Positions 1 to 64,000 are shown, counted from the stretch's first letter. The stretch is 64,000 nucleotides of DNA from Eopsaltria australis (GCA_034509425.1 JAVTVJ010000294.1:186001-250000); one strand, 5' to 3'. Translations and numbers: made by a program. The notes: generated from the sequence alone by a model not told the origin.

Positions 1-703
1 TTTGGGTACATCCTTAAGTTGAAATCTGACTGCATGGCTTTATCGTAGCTGAGTTTCCGATTCCACCACTTAAGGCATTAACTGCTGACATTAATTGTAA
101 CATTGAGGAAAGCAGAATTGCTCTGCAGTTGAAACCAGTGTCAAATCAGCAGTTATTTATTTACCATTGGTCTGTAATGTGTTGTAACACACCAGACTAC
201 AAAGAAGTTTAATGAGTTGCCGTAATGCCTCTCAGAGATATTGGAATGCTGTTCAACAAGTTATTGGGGGGGCTTTTGTTCACTTTTTTTGGCTGTTTGG
301 TTTTTTGTTGGTGATTTATTTATAAAGCTTAAAACCAGACTTTCTGCACTGCTGTGCTGGACTTTGTGATCACAGGAAGTACAACTCAGTGCTGTCTTTT
401 GCCAGTTAACATGCTTTGAGAACAAAAAATAAGCAATCCAGTTCAACTGGCTCTGTGAGATTTCAATTCATTAGGGATGTGACAAAAGGATAGGAGTAGA
501 GGTTTAGAGTGTGGTTTATACTCTGTTCAAGCTGCCTTGCTGGCTCATAATTGGTGTAAGGCTCAGAAATGTGCTTACATGATTCTCTAAACTTTCTTCT
601 GGGTGTTGGTGTCATTTTGTGGTTGTTTACAATGCCTGTCTTGTAGAAGGCAATGGATATATTGCATGCTCTTCCCAGGGACTTTACTGCTTTTTTTGCC
701 ATT

Positions 704-796
704 AAAAAAACAAACAAAAAACACCCCCAAAAAAAACCAAAAAATCAAACAAATAAAAATCCCAAACCAAAGCAAAAGAAACAAAAACCCCAAACT
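704..796. repeat. A-rich low-complexity tract
   Basis: About 90 bases are almost purely A with scattered C and a few T or G, in runs such as AAACAAACAAAAAACACCCCC. It could be a decayed poly(A) tail or an expanded A-rich simple repeat. No recognisable retroposed sequence adjoins it. Confidence 0.75.
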
Positions 797-1944
797 TAGG
801 GCTTTTTATCTACAGCTGCATGGAGAGAGATACTGGACTTCCCTCTTACTCAAGATGCTCATTTACCCAAGTAATATTACAGGAAACTTGAGATTAGGAA
901 CTTGAGGTGTAATCTCATTTTCCAAAAATGTCTTTCCAAAACAGAAACACCATCCCAATACTATCTGAGAGTGCTACTATCAGTTTTAAGAAAATCCTCC
1001 AATTTATTTAATTAGGGATTGCAGCTTTAAAGCGATTAGCAATATGTTATTATCTCTTCTAATTTATGTTCTATTAAGACTGGTTTTCTATATTTACTCC
1101 AGTTCAGATATTCAGCATATTTACTGATGATATTTTCTGGTTTCTTTAAGATCAATGTGAGCCATGAAATTCAGTAGTAATTATCAGCCACTTGCAGGAA
1201 CCAGCCAGTGGTTGCACTCCAAAAAGGCACACAAATGTGGAAATGACATTGTCCTAATGACTTTCTGGTTGGATTCACCCCACGTAAATTGCTATTATTC
1301 TCGAACTGTCAGCTGTGCTGTATTAACCTGCGAGCTGAAGGACAAGGTGTGTTCTTGTTGCTTCATGAATCAATAGTGCTAATAAAGATTCTCTATACCT
1401 GAATATAGATTTTATTATTCCTAGAAGCTGCCATTGCAAGTGCAATGAGAACAAAATTAATCTGTCTTTTGTGGAGGGCTGTCAAATCTGAAAACAGCCC
1501 ATTTGAGCCACTAGTGACTGTATTGGTGCAATGTGAGCAGGGGTAAAAAAAAGTAATAATAAGGATCCTTTTCTCATTATTAATGCTGGTAGTTAAAACT
1601 GCATATACAGGAAACAGTTCTGTTGAGTAAGGTAGTTCCATTTTTACTCAGACACTTTTCAAAATAAAGGAGGAGGGAAGAACTGTTATTAGTGTATGTA
1701 GTGTCTCCCAAAGGACCAAGTAAAGATTGCTTTCCACAGCATGTTTTTCTGTAACTCATCCAGTCTCCTATTAAATGTCCCCAATGTCCCCATTTTATCT
1801 ATTTTCTTTTTCTAGTTTATCCAGTTGCATTTCATTGTGGGTGTAATCCAGCCAACCGTCCATGATTTCTAGCAAGAATTGGATTAATCCTTGTCCTCTC
1901 CAGCCTCAGCTGTTGTCTTCCTATGAACAGCCCTATGCTCAGTG

Positions 1945-1977
1945 AGTGCAAATCAGCACAGCTATGCTGATTTCACT
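1945..1977. repeat. Inverted repeat / hairpin, 13-bp stem with one bulge
   Basis: AGTG (1945-1948) and AAATCAGCA (1950-1958) pair with TGCTGATTT (1965-1973) and CACT (1974-1977). The loop is six bases and C1949 is bulged. The surrounding text resembles an old dispersed amniote repeat with the motif CAAATCAGCATAGCT...GCTGATTT, but I cannot name the family. Confidence 0.5.
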
Positions 1978-4900
1978 GGAGCTGGATGTTTCCATACTGG
2001 TTGCTGGATCTGTCCATTATTATTCCTGGAAAATAATAGTAGATAAATGAGCAGCAAAGTGTTTGCTCCTGGAAGTCTTTCCTGGGACAGTTGCTTATAG
2101 TGTGGTTTTACTGTTCTGTAGAAGTTTTCTCACTTCAACATTTCCATGAATAATAGTTGAATACCAAGTTTTCTTGTGATGAAATGATTGGTTTACGGTT
2201 TGATGCACCATTCATAGTCATTGATGCTTCAACTATTCCCCTCTGTCTCTGTAATCTTATTTCTAGGCTCTGAAAGTGCTTTCATCTATGAAAACTTAAA
2301 TAACATTTAAGAACAAAAACTGCTGTGATAAACTACTACTCTCACCTTGCCATATTTTATAAGGTGCATTAGCTCAGTTCTCTCTCCTTTCCCTGTGGCC
2401 CTTTCACATCCATTATAAAATGCTTTAAAAAGAAAGCTCTGAAGAGCATATGATGTGTCTAAACTTATAAACTCACTCATCTCTTCCATGCTTTCCTCCA
2501 TTCTATGTGGGCATCTCAAGCAGTTGTCTCATAAGATACCATGGATAAGGCTTCAGTAGGCCACATAGAGAGTGGGCTGTCTTACTGCAAATGTCACTCC
2601 TGCTGTCTTCCTCAGGCCCTAGACAACCACTGAGGAGTGCTGGTCTGCTGCAGGTGCAGAGAACCCCACAATCACATTTAATCATTCAGAGTCCCATAAC
2701 ACTTTCACAAGAACTGGAATGACATCATCTCTTTATTAATCTATTAATTGAGCACTCGCTACTATTTATTCTCACTAACCATTTTTATACTTCTGCAGGA
2801 GAACTGATTAAGAATGAGAGACCATTTCCTGGGCACTGCATTGAGCCACCTCACGAGGGTGAGAGGATACTGGTGATGAGGATGAGAATGAGGATAAGAG
2901 CTAGTTGAGCAGTGTGAGCGCAAGAAATGGATGGGCTCATCTTCTGCCATTATTCCTACTGGCTATACCTATGACTTAGAGAAAAATGTCCAGACATCTG
3001 CTGAGCAGGAGCTGCTCCTCTGGCCCAGACAGGGTTGTGTTGGAGCCCTCTGTGTCTTATCCATGGTCATTATTCACTTGCAATTGAATTCAGAGCATTG
3101 ATGGGTTTCTGGTCCCAGTACAGAGTAAGGATGTGGCAGGACATGCATCAATGTCACAGGCTTATCTGTTAAGGCAGTGTCAGGCTTGTTTATCTGAATT
3201 TACCTGGAGGATTTAGGCTAAACAGAGAAAATGGGAAAAGAAAAGGTGAATGAGAAAGAGGAAAAGGAGTTGAAAGCAAGAGGGACAGTTTTGAAGTGAA
3301 AGTAAGCTGGAATGCAGAAAATAAAGGAAATTAGATAATTTTTTTTGTTTCAGCAGGGTAGGATATACAGTTCATCTTCAGCAAAACTGCTGAGGATTCA
3401 AGCTGCCATTTCCTGTTTCGTCATTTATCCCTAAGACCTATAATCTTCTTTGGGTTGTTTGTTTGTTGTTGCTTTTCCTTCCCAACCTGCGTGCCTTCAG
3501 CTGTTCATATAGTTTCTGTTGTTGGCTGAAATCCCACTTGCATCTTTCAAGAAACTTGTCACTTGGCCAGAAATTTACTGAGAAAACAACCCAGCCTGGG
3601 CTGGCAGAGGAGAATGCAAGTACTCACAATATTTTCAGTCTTCTTAGGCCTTCAACTGGGACATTCATGATTCATAAAATTTTAGTTTGGATGTAGATTT
3701 AATGTTCCTCAGCATCTAAAAGTGTTTGGGTTTGAAATCCTTATGCTCATTCTCAAATCTGTCTCTCAAAGGCTTGATGATGATTTTGCTTTTGCTGAGG
3801 CACTCCAAGTGTGCAGTGGCATTAACTCTGTCATTGCAGCTCAGCAGTTCGGCTCATTAGTGTCCTGTTAGAAAAAGCAAAGGTCCAGGTTTATTTACCT
3901 TCTTTCTGCCCATTCTCATCTATGAGAATATCTTAACAACTCAGAAGAGCAGAGCACACTGTGCTAACAGCTGCTCCAGAGGGAGAGCGGTTTCTCTTCT
4001 TAAGGGAAGCAGACAAATGCTACTATGTGGGTTGTTTTTTTTTAATAATGTAATTACTTCAGCCTGGGACTCTGTGAAAGCAGTGCACCTTGTCAGCAAA
4101 GCTGTATAATAAGAAAAAACAAAATGTCAGCAAAGCACTTCCTTTTTGCCCCTTTTCCTAACCACACTTAACAAAATAGTTTTAGAATGAGGAGCAAACT
4201 TCGTGACCTTGCCCATTGGGTAGTTCCACTGGCATTAGCAGGACTGCTTCACTTTTGGATAGCTGATTTGAATAATGACAGAACCTGACCAGAAATTTCA
4301 ATCAAATTCAGTGAGATTCTTAGTAATGTTGGCTGGCACAGTTGGTACTCAATACAAAAAGTGACTGTCTTGCTGCAGTGTTTGACCACCTGTGATTTCC
4401 AATGCAACCATGTTTGTCATCTCTGAAAATTAGGGCAGTGATATGTGGGTTATAGTTTCAAAAAAGAAGAAGGACTATAAAACTGGTACAATTGCCATGG
4501 GGAAGGTTTTAAGTAAAGGAAGGAAGTGTCAGATAGTCATTATGTCTGTAGTGAAAAAAGATGAGACAGGCATAAAGCAGGTGTGTGTCCCCATGGAAGC
4601 AGAGTAGTGGGGTACAAAACCAACTGGGTGACTTGGTGGCTCACTGAGTAAATAATGTTCAAAGGAGCCATGTCATTGGGGATTCACATGTCTTCCTGGT
4701 CCAAAATATTACGTTATTTTTTTCCAAGGTAACCTGATCTTGACTTAAAAGCAGAGTTGTTTGTGAGGTGCAGAGAGCCTGCCAGCTCAGGGGGTGGGTG
4801 TTGCTTCCCCATGGCAGGGGCAGAGCCACGAGACCCTCGCCGAGAGCTGGAAACCAGAGAGCAACATTTTCACTGTTAAATCTCAGCATCCACTTCAAAG

Positions 4901-5111
4901 AATGGACAACACATCATGGTTAATGCAGCACAGCCTGAGCTCACCCCGCTTTGTGTTATCAGTTTATTTTCCCAGTGGTGGGAGTTGTTGTTTAAACCAA
5001 TACAGATTCTGAGTCATTAATACCGCAGACTTCTTCACTGAACAAACAGCCTCTGAGAAGGTATTAATTATGTGTTTTCAACTAAGTATGAAACATTTCT
5101 CCAATTTGTCC

Positions 5112-5126
5112 TTTTTTTTTTTTTTT
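5112..5126. repeat. Poly(T) homopolymer, 15 bases
   Basis: An uninterrupted run of 15 T lies within the upstream intron. No LINE or SINE body is recognisable next to it. Confidence 0.85.
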
Positions 5127-8100
5127 GGTCCAGAATTATTTTAAATGCTTTTTATTTGATTTATAAAAACTGTATTTTTTCCCTGTTGAAAGGCCAAACA
5201 GGCCTGGTTTTATGTCAATTTAACGTTTAAAATTCCAATATAAAAGGCTATATAAACATTATGATGGAAAAAAATTAAGTGTGGGCAAACAAGGGTCACT
5301 TTTCCCTTCTCACTACTTTCTCCATTTATTCAAGAGCCTTTTAAAAAATTATTAGCTGAGGTGATAATTTGTACTCTGGCTTGGCCTCTGAATTCAGCTA
5401 CTCAGGTTGAAATTGCCTCATAGGTGTGTGCATATATACAGACACATGTATGAAGGAAACCTGCTGCTTGTTTCACATACTGTTCAATGTATCAGGTGAG
5501 CTATTTGCAGATTTGATACTGATGAGGTAGTTGGTGCAAACAGGTATTTTATGGTTCTGAGTGAAGATTCAAAGAATTGGCTTTGACTGCTCTATGCATT
5601 TCTACAATCCGTATTTTCCTAATTTTCACTGCCTCTTGGTATGTGAGTCTTACCTTTTAAGAGAAAACAGCACAGATGTAAATTAATTTACATTTTCATC
5701 AGTAGAATTTATAGATGCAAGATTTTACAAATTCAGTTCTGCTTAATTTGGTTTGAATTTGGAGGAAAAAAATGAACATGAAGATTGCCAAGAGAATGTT
5801 GTTTGAATACAATATGCTTTCAGTGTTTCAACAGACAAATGCAAATAAATTGACCTGATGTGGTGGTAAAAAAAACCTTTAACTGGCCTGTTTCAATAAC
5901 TAGGGTACCCCAAAAACCTTGACTGTCTTAGGGGTATGTAAGTGCTATGTCAGATTTCAGGTTTACAGCACAGGAGTTTAACATAAGATCCAGTTTATCT
6001 TGCGATGTTTCCATAATTAGATTTTTGTTTGTTGTCATAGCAAGAACAAACTGATAAATCATGCAGACAAATCTTGACAAATATTTTAAATATAATACTT
6101 CTAAAAATGTGTAGCTTTGTTTTAACTCACGCTGTATAAATATAAAAGTCAGTACTAAGACTTTCTGCCTGTAAAAAGGCAAACTTGGGGCTTGTTTTGC
6201 CTTCTTTAGGATATTTTTTCATACATGTTCTCCTTCAAATCCATGGCATAGAGTTCAAAGACAACATTAAAATTTTTTTCTTACAGGGGATTTTTTTTCC
6301 ATGATAAATAGAAAAAGATGCATGGAAAAGAATACTTTTAATTGTGCCGTAGGCTTTTGACAACCTTTTTTACTAAATAATGCATTGCTAGGAACAGCGT
6401 AAGCACATAATGAAGAATAAGTAGCACTTCTTATTATTGGACTTTTTAGCTTAGAAATATTAAAGTAGAACTCTGCTGACTTACATTACCATAAGGTGAT
6501 GGGGTAATTTTAAATCCTTGCTTAATGTCATTGATTGGGTCTGTGACTTCACCACAGAAAGGAAATTAATTAATTTTGAGGAGGTGGAGAATTGATAATG
6601 CTTTGAAAAAAATGTAGTACCATGGTTACAGAAGTGAAGATTCTGCAACAAATCTACAGACATAGAAGAATCTTAATCAGCACAAACTCAATCTCAGTGC
6701 AAGACATCCTCTAGCTCTGCCAAGGTATAATGTTGTAAAGTTTCAGGAAAGAACTCAGATTGATTGGAATTGTTTCTGAAGTATTGCTTTGCTTCAACAT
6801 TACAGGTATATGACAATATAAGTTTCAGAATTCCCAAACTCTGCAGGTGTTGATGAAGTACCATGGATTTGGAAGAGCTTTGCTGGAAAGCTCTGATTTC
6901 TCATGTGTTATAAAATAACCATGTGGAAAAGAGTTTTGAAGAATCAGGGCATAATTTTCCTTAATGTTACAATTGATTTCTAGGGGACTAGTTAGTGAAA
7001 AAAATCAACTCGTCTTGGGTAAAGGTGGCAGAACTCTGCCTAATAAATAGAATTTTGGAAAAGACACTGTTTTTTTATAGCCTGTTCCCTTGACGATCTG
7101 AGATTGTTTCCTATAATGTTGACTGCTTTATTTTTTAGCACTGTATTTAATTTAGTTGTAAATGACTCAAACTGTGGTGCTTCTACCACTTCCCCAGTCC
7201 ATACCATAAATCTAAATGTGCATGTGTTTGCTTGGTATTGCTCAATAAAACAAATAACAACAGATCTGAAAAAGATGCCAGAAAATTACTTTTTCTTAAT
7301 ACACACGAAGGATTGCTTATTTCACTGTTATATTTAAGTATATAATGACTTCTGCCAAAGGAAACTGACACAGATTGTATTTGATTAATGAACACCATTA
7401 TTTGCTGTTGGCCTAAAGAATTTATCTTTATCTAAATATTTTTTCCAGAATGGGCACTTTTAAAATTAGATTAAGCACTTCTGTATAATATCTATTTCTA
7501 CTTCTAGACAAATCACCCTTTTATTCAATTAACATTACTATTCCAAGCTTTACCAAGTAATTTCCCAATAATATAGTATAGAACTGTTTCGCTGGCTGCA
7601 GCAATCAACTTCTGCAAGAAAATCAGCTGAAAAGAAAAGAAAGTATAAATGTGTTGACAATAATATGAGGCCTAAAATGAATGTGTACATTTTTGTAAAA
7701 TGAATCCTTAGATGTAGTTGGACTGTGTTTTTCTAATGAGTACCTCTGGGTATTGGTCAAATTCGTCATGTCTTAATTGTTGGTATCATGAGAATGGAGT
7801 TGCTCTTCCTATTTTTATTTTCCTTTTTTCATGAATTTACAGTTCAGCAGTCTAAGCTTAGAAGAAAAATAAACATGAATTAATTTTGCCAAGTGATTCT
7901 AAAACTCATTTTAATTAGTCCCCTACATTCTACAGTTAACCTTGATTGCATTTCATAATTTAGATTTTCTTGCCTTGTATAATGAGAAATACTCCCTACT
8001 AATAATGTTAGTAAAGCAGAAGAATAAATTGATGCATCTTTCTTCATTAGCCATACAGTTTATTTTTCCAAGCTCCTTTGATCAAAAAAGTCTTGATATG

Positions 8101-9109
8101 TCAATTTTGTTAAATTTTGCCATCTACCTGTATGTATAACTGATTACATTTCTTGATTTAAGGATTAAGGAGTCAATGAAGAAGTTATCTGAGCTGGAAG
8201 ACAAAGTCAGTCTTAGAAAATGTTCATCTGTGAATTTCATTGCATCAGATTCAGCTTACTCTATCTGACTATTAATACTTAATGCTTGATGCATAATGGA
8301 TTCTGAAATGTGAACAAAAAAAACTGTCTCGCTTTATATAAATACATAGATCTTAAAGCTCCTGTAGATAGAAAATAGCTTCACAGAGATAAATTGATTC
8401 CCAAGCAGGGAAATATTTTTCCCCACTTATGTCCTACCTGTTATAATATCTTATCGAGCTTTGCATTTGCAAATTCCACCTGTAGAGAACACATTAAAAT
8501 TCCTGATCTTGCTCCGCGAGAAACCAATAGCAATTTTAGTATTAGTTTTGAGAGGAACTGTGTTAAGTTCATAGTAATAGATCAGTTAGAATGTTATTTC
8601 TGTAGATTTTTGTTCTTTACACCTAACTCATAAGGTAAGAAATCCTGATCAAGGGCTGGAGGATCCTGCAAAACCAGTTGACACTACAAGACGTCCTTGC
8701 CCAATGCTGTGTGGTACAGTACAGTCTGTGCAGTGTGAGTCGTGGCTGGAGAATTGTGTTCAGTGTCCTTCAGTGATCAGATCTACCCCCAGTGTCACAC
8801 AGAAACCACTGGACACAGCTGGTGCAGACAGTGGTGTTGGGTTTGCCATTCCAAAGTCTTTGCAGCTGAAAGGTACCAAGCTTTTCATGAGCAACTGGCA
8901 CATGAGCCCTGAGGAGGAACAGCTGCTTCTCAAACCAAATGGGATTAAAACAGAACTGTTGCTTTCTCAATGTGTATTCCACCAAATGGAACTTGGGGCA
9001 AAGTTTGTGGTTTGTTACTTTGCAGTTTGCATCTTTTCTTTCAGCATTTGTCTAACATGTCCACCTCCATTCTCTTTTGCATTTTCAGGAGAATCTAGTT
9101 TGCTTATCA

Positions 9110-9165
9110 AGTTCTCTTTCTCTCTCTTTTTCTCTTTTTCCCCCCTCTTTTTCCCTCTCATCCAG
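9110..9165 (+). promoter_or_regulatory. CNTNAP5: Extended polypyrimidine tract and 3' splice site of first visible exon
   Basis: About 56 bases of nearly unbroken C/T run into the acceptor TCCAG at 9161-9165. The tract is much longer than the usual 15-20 bases and should bind U2AF strongly. It may also attract pyrimidine-tract-binding proteins, which is inference only. No AG lies between the start of the tract and the acceptor, so only one acceptor is likely. Confidence 0.75.
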
Positions 9166-60593
<51,428 letters not shown>

Positions 60594-60906
60594 TGGACAA
60601 TGCAATTTCTTTTTACTCCCCTAAACCTCCTTTCTTTATTCCTTTCTCCCTTTGTTTTTTCTTTTTGATTTTTTTCTTTAACACTCATTTTTCGCTAGCT
60701 TCTTTTTCATTTGTAAAAGACCGCCCTGCACAGGAAACACTGAGAACAATCACCGTGCCTCACTCTGTGCACAAGAACCTGGCAATCACAGTTTACTTCT
60801 GCAGCTCAAGACACCTGTTATCCCATCCTACACAAAATAAGATCTACATGCACACCTGGTTTCTGCTGTCAGTTCTTGGATGTTTCAAAGTCCCTACATT
60901 TGGTTA

Positions 60907-60920
60907 TTTTTTTTTTTTTT
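60907..60920. repeat. Poly(T) homopolymer in 3' UTR, 14 bases
   Basis: An uninterrupted T14 run within the presumed 3' UTR. In the mRNA it is a U-rich stretch that might bind Hu/ELAV-type proteins, which is inference only. Confidence 0.8.
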
Positions 60921-61191
60921 CCTCTGGAGCCATTTAAGTCATTGCTTTTACACTAGAGCTGGACTATGTAAAGTACAGGTAAAGTAGTTGAACACATAGC
61001 TCTGCAGATACTGGGACAGGATAGAGGGACAGAATGAGATCAAAACACCTGATTTATTTCACGGGCTCATTTACAACAATCATAAAGAACCAGCCAAATT
61101 CTCAAATGTTATTAATTGATATGTTGTCTATTGATTTGAATGGTGTTAAATTAATTTGTACCAGTTGTAAAGCTGGTATGACATAAAGGAA

Positions 61192-61197
61192 AATAAA
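61192..61197 (+). terminator. CNTNAP5: Polyadenylation signal AATAAA (first canonical)
   Basis: First canonical hexamer I find after the stop codon, about 600 bases downstream. C/T-rich sequence follows, with a TGTCC and a TTTTACTGTAACTTTT element within 60 bases. Confidence 0.55.
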
Positions 61198-61289
61198 ACT
61201 GTCCTCATTAAGCTCCTTCCCCCAACCTCCTGTCCTTTTACTGTAACTTTTAGGCTTCTCAGTACTTTTCCAACAATATATGTATCAAC

Positions 61290-61295
61290 AATAAA
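61290..61295 (+). terminator. CNTNAP5: Alternative polyadenylation signal AATAAA
   Basis: Second hexamer, 98 bases after the first. It could give a slightly longer 3' UTR. Confidence 0.35.
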
Positions 61296-61628
61296 TATCA
61301 TTCCCATGCACCTCTTTCACCTCCATCACATAAGGCTGGCTATGTAGACCCAACATACTCTAGTATAACCCTAGCTGAAGCATGGAAAATAGTAGCTTGA
61401 ATCTTCAAGGGGTTTAGGAAGCTGCTAGGTCTTAGGTGCTCTATATTTGTCTGAAATTTTAGAAATGCAGCATATGCCTGTTCATGCCACATGGAGGATT
61501 ATCACACACTGAGGTTAAACGCTGTTGCCGCTGTGGAAAAGAAAAAGAACACAGATGAGAAAAAAACCAAAATAGTTCAATCTTAAACATGACTCACACC
61601 TTCTGCCAGCTCTTCTAAAAAAAGGAAA

Positions 61629-61634
61629 AATAAA
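61629..61634 (+). terminator. CNTNAP5: Alternative polyadenylation signal AATAAA
   Basis: Third hexamer, within an A-rich stretch. It may be fortuitous. Confidence 0.25.
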
Positions 61635-62350
61635 TCCTACTACTCAGAAAAACCTCCCAAAAGTGCATGAAAGATTGATTGGTATTTCCTGTTTGTAGAA
61701 ATTGGAATAACTTCTCCAAAGCTAAATAGAGAGAGGTCTGATGTCATGTCTAAAAAGATGAATATTTGATAAACCCTCTTTACAAGGAAGAACATTAACG
61801 AAGCTAAGAGATCCCAAATACTCTACTTCAAATTAATCTTCTCCCCTTTTTTTAAAAATTCTTCTGTCCTTTCCTGATTGGGAACACTACTGAAGAATCA
61901 AATTCTGACCATTTTACTTGTGCTGCATGGTTACAGTGTGAGGATGAAAAACCTCCTTTTCAATCACATACATCCTAAGGGTAAGAAGTGCAGGAGACCC
62001 AGCCAGTGAGGTTTTGAACACCCTGTTGTGTCCATGTGACATCTGCCTTTGCAGGGCTTCTAAAGAGTATGTAGATTTTGCTGGTGGTTTAATTAAGCCT
62101 AGAGTTAAGGGGAAAAAATTATACATTGCAATACTCTTGATAAGAATTAATTTGAGACGATTGTGCAGCTAAATCTCCTTCTTTGCCCTGCACCCTGTGC
62201 AGTCATCCTGGGATTTCCACACAGTGATCCTTTTTACATAGATTAAAAATTAAAGAATCCCAGTATGAGGTAATGACCAACAGCAAACTGGAGATGGGCT
62301 TACACCCACTGCTGTTTTTCTAGGCAGTCCATTGCAAAGGTATGTAGGTG

Positions 62351-62389
62351 TTTATTTGTTTGAGTTTTTTGTTTGTTTGTTTTTTTTCG
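62351..62389. repeat. T-rich (TTTG)n low-complexity repeat
   Basis: Irregular TTTG units ending in T8, over about 39 bases in the 3' flank. Confidence 0.7.
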
Positions 62390-64000
62390 TGAGAGGAGAG
62401 AGCAGACAAGGAAGAATAAAGAAATGAATGTTTTGGAGCATTCAGGGAAGAGAAATCAGTCTTGGAATGACATCATTCTTACATGAAGAGGAATATGAGG
62501 GCAGCCCTATAACCAGAACTCTTCACTGAGCTCTTTTATAAAGCTATTTATAGTGGAGCTGTTTTGGTGCCATTCTTCCTCAATCATGGTCAGCTGCAGC
62601 CCTTTTGCCACATGCTGGCTGTTTGGGTGACACAATTACTTGACAGTGTTTCTATGTGGTGAGTGTTGGAATGATGGACTCGGTAGCTGGATTCTCTTGT
62701 CATTGCTTTGTCTGGTGGTAAAATCCTGGCAAAGCAATTCTCTTTTCTCTTTCCTTTCTGCAGATCATGCTGCTTTGTTTGGCATGGCAGAAGGGAGGAA
62801 TAGGAGAGTTCATGGGCGCCTCTGCCTGTGTTAGAGTCATCTTTTCTGAAATGGCCTCTGTGTGAAACATCTCTGCTGTGCTAATGTGCTTAATTGGCTA
62901 CATGAAGAATGGAATAGGAAGGTAAAACTCTGAAAATTTAGCTAAGTTGGGGTACCTCTGTAAAAAGAAAGAACTGCACATGAATGCATGCATGAATAGA
63001 CAGACACCTGCATCTATACCTGCGGATGGACTGAGATGGGAAACTTTTTATGCTACAGGGCTGAACAAATGAACACATTTGTATGAATTTCTAAATCAAA
63101 TATCAAAATTATTCTTATTAAAAGATAGTTAAATATACTAAATGAAGTACTCTAAATATTAACTCCTTTTTGTTTTTTGAGTTGTTTTATTCTAATGCTT
63201 TCTTATGTGAGGGCATGATCAGATTTCCTTCAGTACCAGTTAAAGACAATTAATACTATTTTGTTTTTATAAAAGAGAAGAAATACACTTTTGAAAAAAA
63301 ATCTACTAGTGCAAAAATTCATTTTCTGTAGTTCAAATTAGAATAATTTCTGCTATTTTTGGTAACGTTTCTCTTTAAATGGGGTCCCTTTTTCTTTTAG
63401 CTGTCATTCTAGATAATATTTTTCAGTAAAGCCAGGGGATAATACTTTTTTATACATAAAATTTCAGGTTTCATTTCAGTAGAAAACCTGAGACTGTCAA
63501 AGCATTACTGGGAGGTGTTGTTTGGGTTTTCTTCCTTCCCCAAGATGAGTTCAATAATAAAAGTAAGGGACTGGCAGAAGGACACTAAGTCTCTCTTTTT
63601 ATTGCTAGGCGGGGATTTTTAGGCTATGAAATTACCACATATCTTAGATATGGATTTAGGCACTGCAAGTTCCTGTTTTCCAGAAAAGGCTTGGCCAACA
63701 ATAGCCATGCTTATGAAGATATTTAATCTTGCAGTCTGAGATGGATGCCCAGAAGGACTCTCTGTGAATCCCAGTGCCTGGCTATGGAAAACAAAGGAAG
63801 GCTGGAGGTCAGAAAGCTAACTCCAACTAACTTGGCTGCCACCTGGGTGAAGGATAGGCTTTACAAGGAATTTAGTCTTTTGAGGATGTGGATCAATGCT
63901 TAAGTGACTAAACAAAATGAGCATTTAACTCAAATTAATTTCAGTTGAATTTCTGTGTCTGCCTTGCTGTGAAATGTTCTAATACACTACAAGACATTTA

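Larger units (their letters stand above)
1..9165 (+). other. CNTNAP5: Intron (3' part) upstream of first visible exon
   Basis: The first exon in the window opens with two bases of a split codon, so this stretch is the 3' end of a longer intron. I searched it for the preceding Caspr exon (cysteine-rich first half of the fibrinogen-like module) and saw none, so the intron appears to be at least 9.1 kb. It is AT-rich with an A-rich simple repeat near 704-796, a possible old repeat with a hairpin near 1945-1977 and a T15 tract at 5112-5126. It ends in a long pyrimidine tract. I see no other gene. The 193-codon ORF reaching 9285 overlaps the exon in a different frame and is not credible. Confidence 0.7.
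60594..61215 (+). other. CNTNAP5: CNTNAP5 3' UTR (minimal estimate)
   Basis: Sequence after the TGA at 60591-60593 has no further splice donor that I would support. It begins with long T-rich stretches (T14 at 60907-60920). It should end 10-30 bases after the AATAAA at 61192-61197 if that signal is used. Longer forms could use signals at 61290 or 61629. The exact end is not determined. Confidence 0.6.
61300..64000. other. 3' flank, no gene recognised
   Basis: AT-rich sequence with a TTTG/T-rich repeat at 62351-62389. The ORFs are short and domainless. I recognise no mobile element, RNA gene or promoter. Confidence 0.6.

Noticed and set aside
1..9165. Search for the preceding fibrinogen-like exon
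   Set aside because: No stretch with the expected cysteine pattern next to AG and GT boundaries was found; the exon is assumed to lie upstream of the window.

Overview
The window is vertebrate nuclear DNA, most probably from a bird. It shows long AT-rich introns with canonical GT/AG junctions. The only transposable elements I recognise are worn CR1 LINE pieces and ancient MIR-like SINE remnants; there is no Alu, B1/B2 or recent L1 as a mammal would show. Several CR1 copies end in the bird-type 3' tail (trimmed to forms like TTAAGGTCCCTTCCAACCC...ATTCTATGA). A turtle or crocodilian is not formally excluded. There are no prokaryotic features, no CRISPR array and no rRNA or tRNA gene.

One gene is supported: the 3' half of a contactin-associated protein (neurexin IV/Caspr family), on the + strand, most likely CNTNAP5. 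Eleven coding exons lie at 9166-9322, 18031-18158, 18332-18502, 20563-20781, 26606-26845, 28167-28391, 42466-42596, 44072-44156, 53886-54104, 59330-59401 and 60397-60593 (stop). Every junction is GT/AG and every splice phase agrees with its neighbour. Together they encode about 613 residues: the end of the fibrinogen-like module, laminin-G 3, EGF 2, laminin-G 4, a short stalk, one transmembrane helix and a 48-residue cytoplasmic tail ending in EYFI. The promoter, signal peptide, discoidin domain, laminin-G 1 and 2 and EGF 1 lie off the left edge.

Layout: 1-9165 is intron. 9166-60593 holds exons separated by introns from 173 nt to about 14.1 kb. 60594 to about 61.2 kb (or 61.3/61.65 kb if later poly(A) signals are used) is 3' UTR. 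The rest to 64000 is gene-free flank. Repeats recognised are CR1 pieces near 34.98, 42.64, 45.78 (antisense), 47.67, 52.85, 56.41 and 59.66 kb, MIR-like SINEs near 36.46 and 47.04 kb, and several simple repeats.

I found no undescribed biological system. The points most worth a second look concern the gene: one tiny intron among large ones, two exons whose read-through would give soluble ectodomains and which have AATAAA motifs downstream, a CR1 inserted about 45 nt after a splice donor, and two short stretches that look like possible neural enhancers. Most other open reading frames in the window are chance frames in introns or repeats. All calls were made by eye, without alignment or database search.
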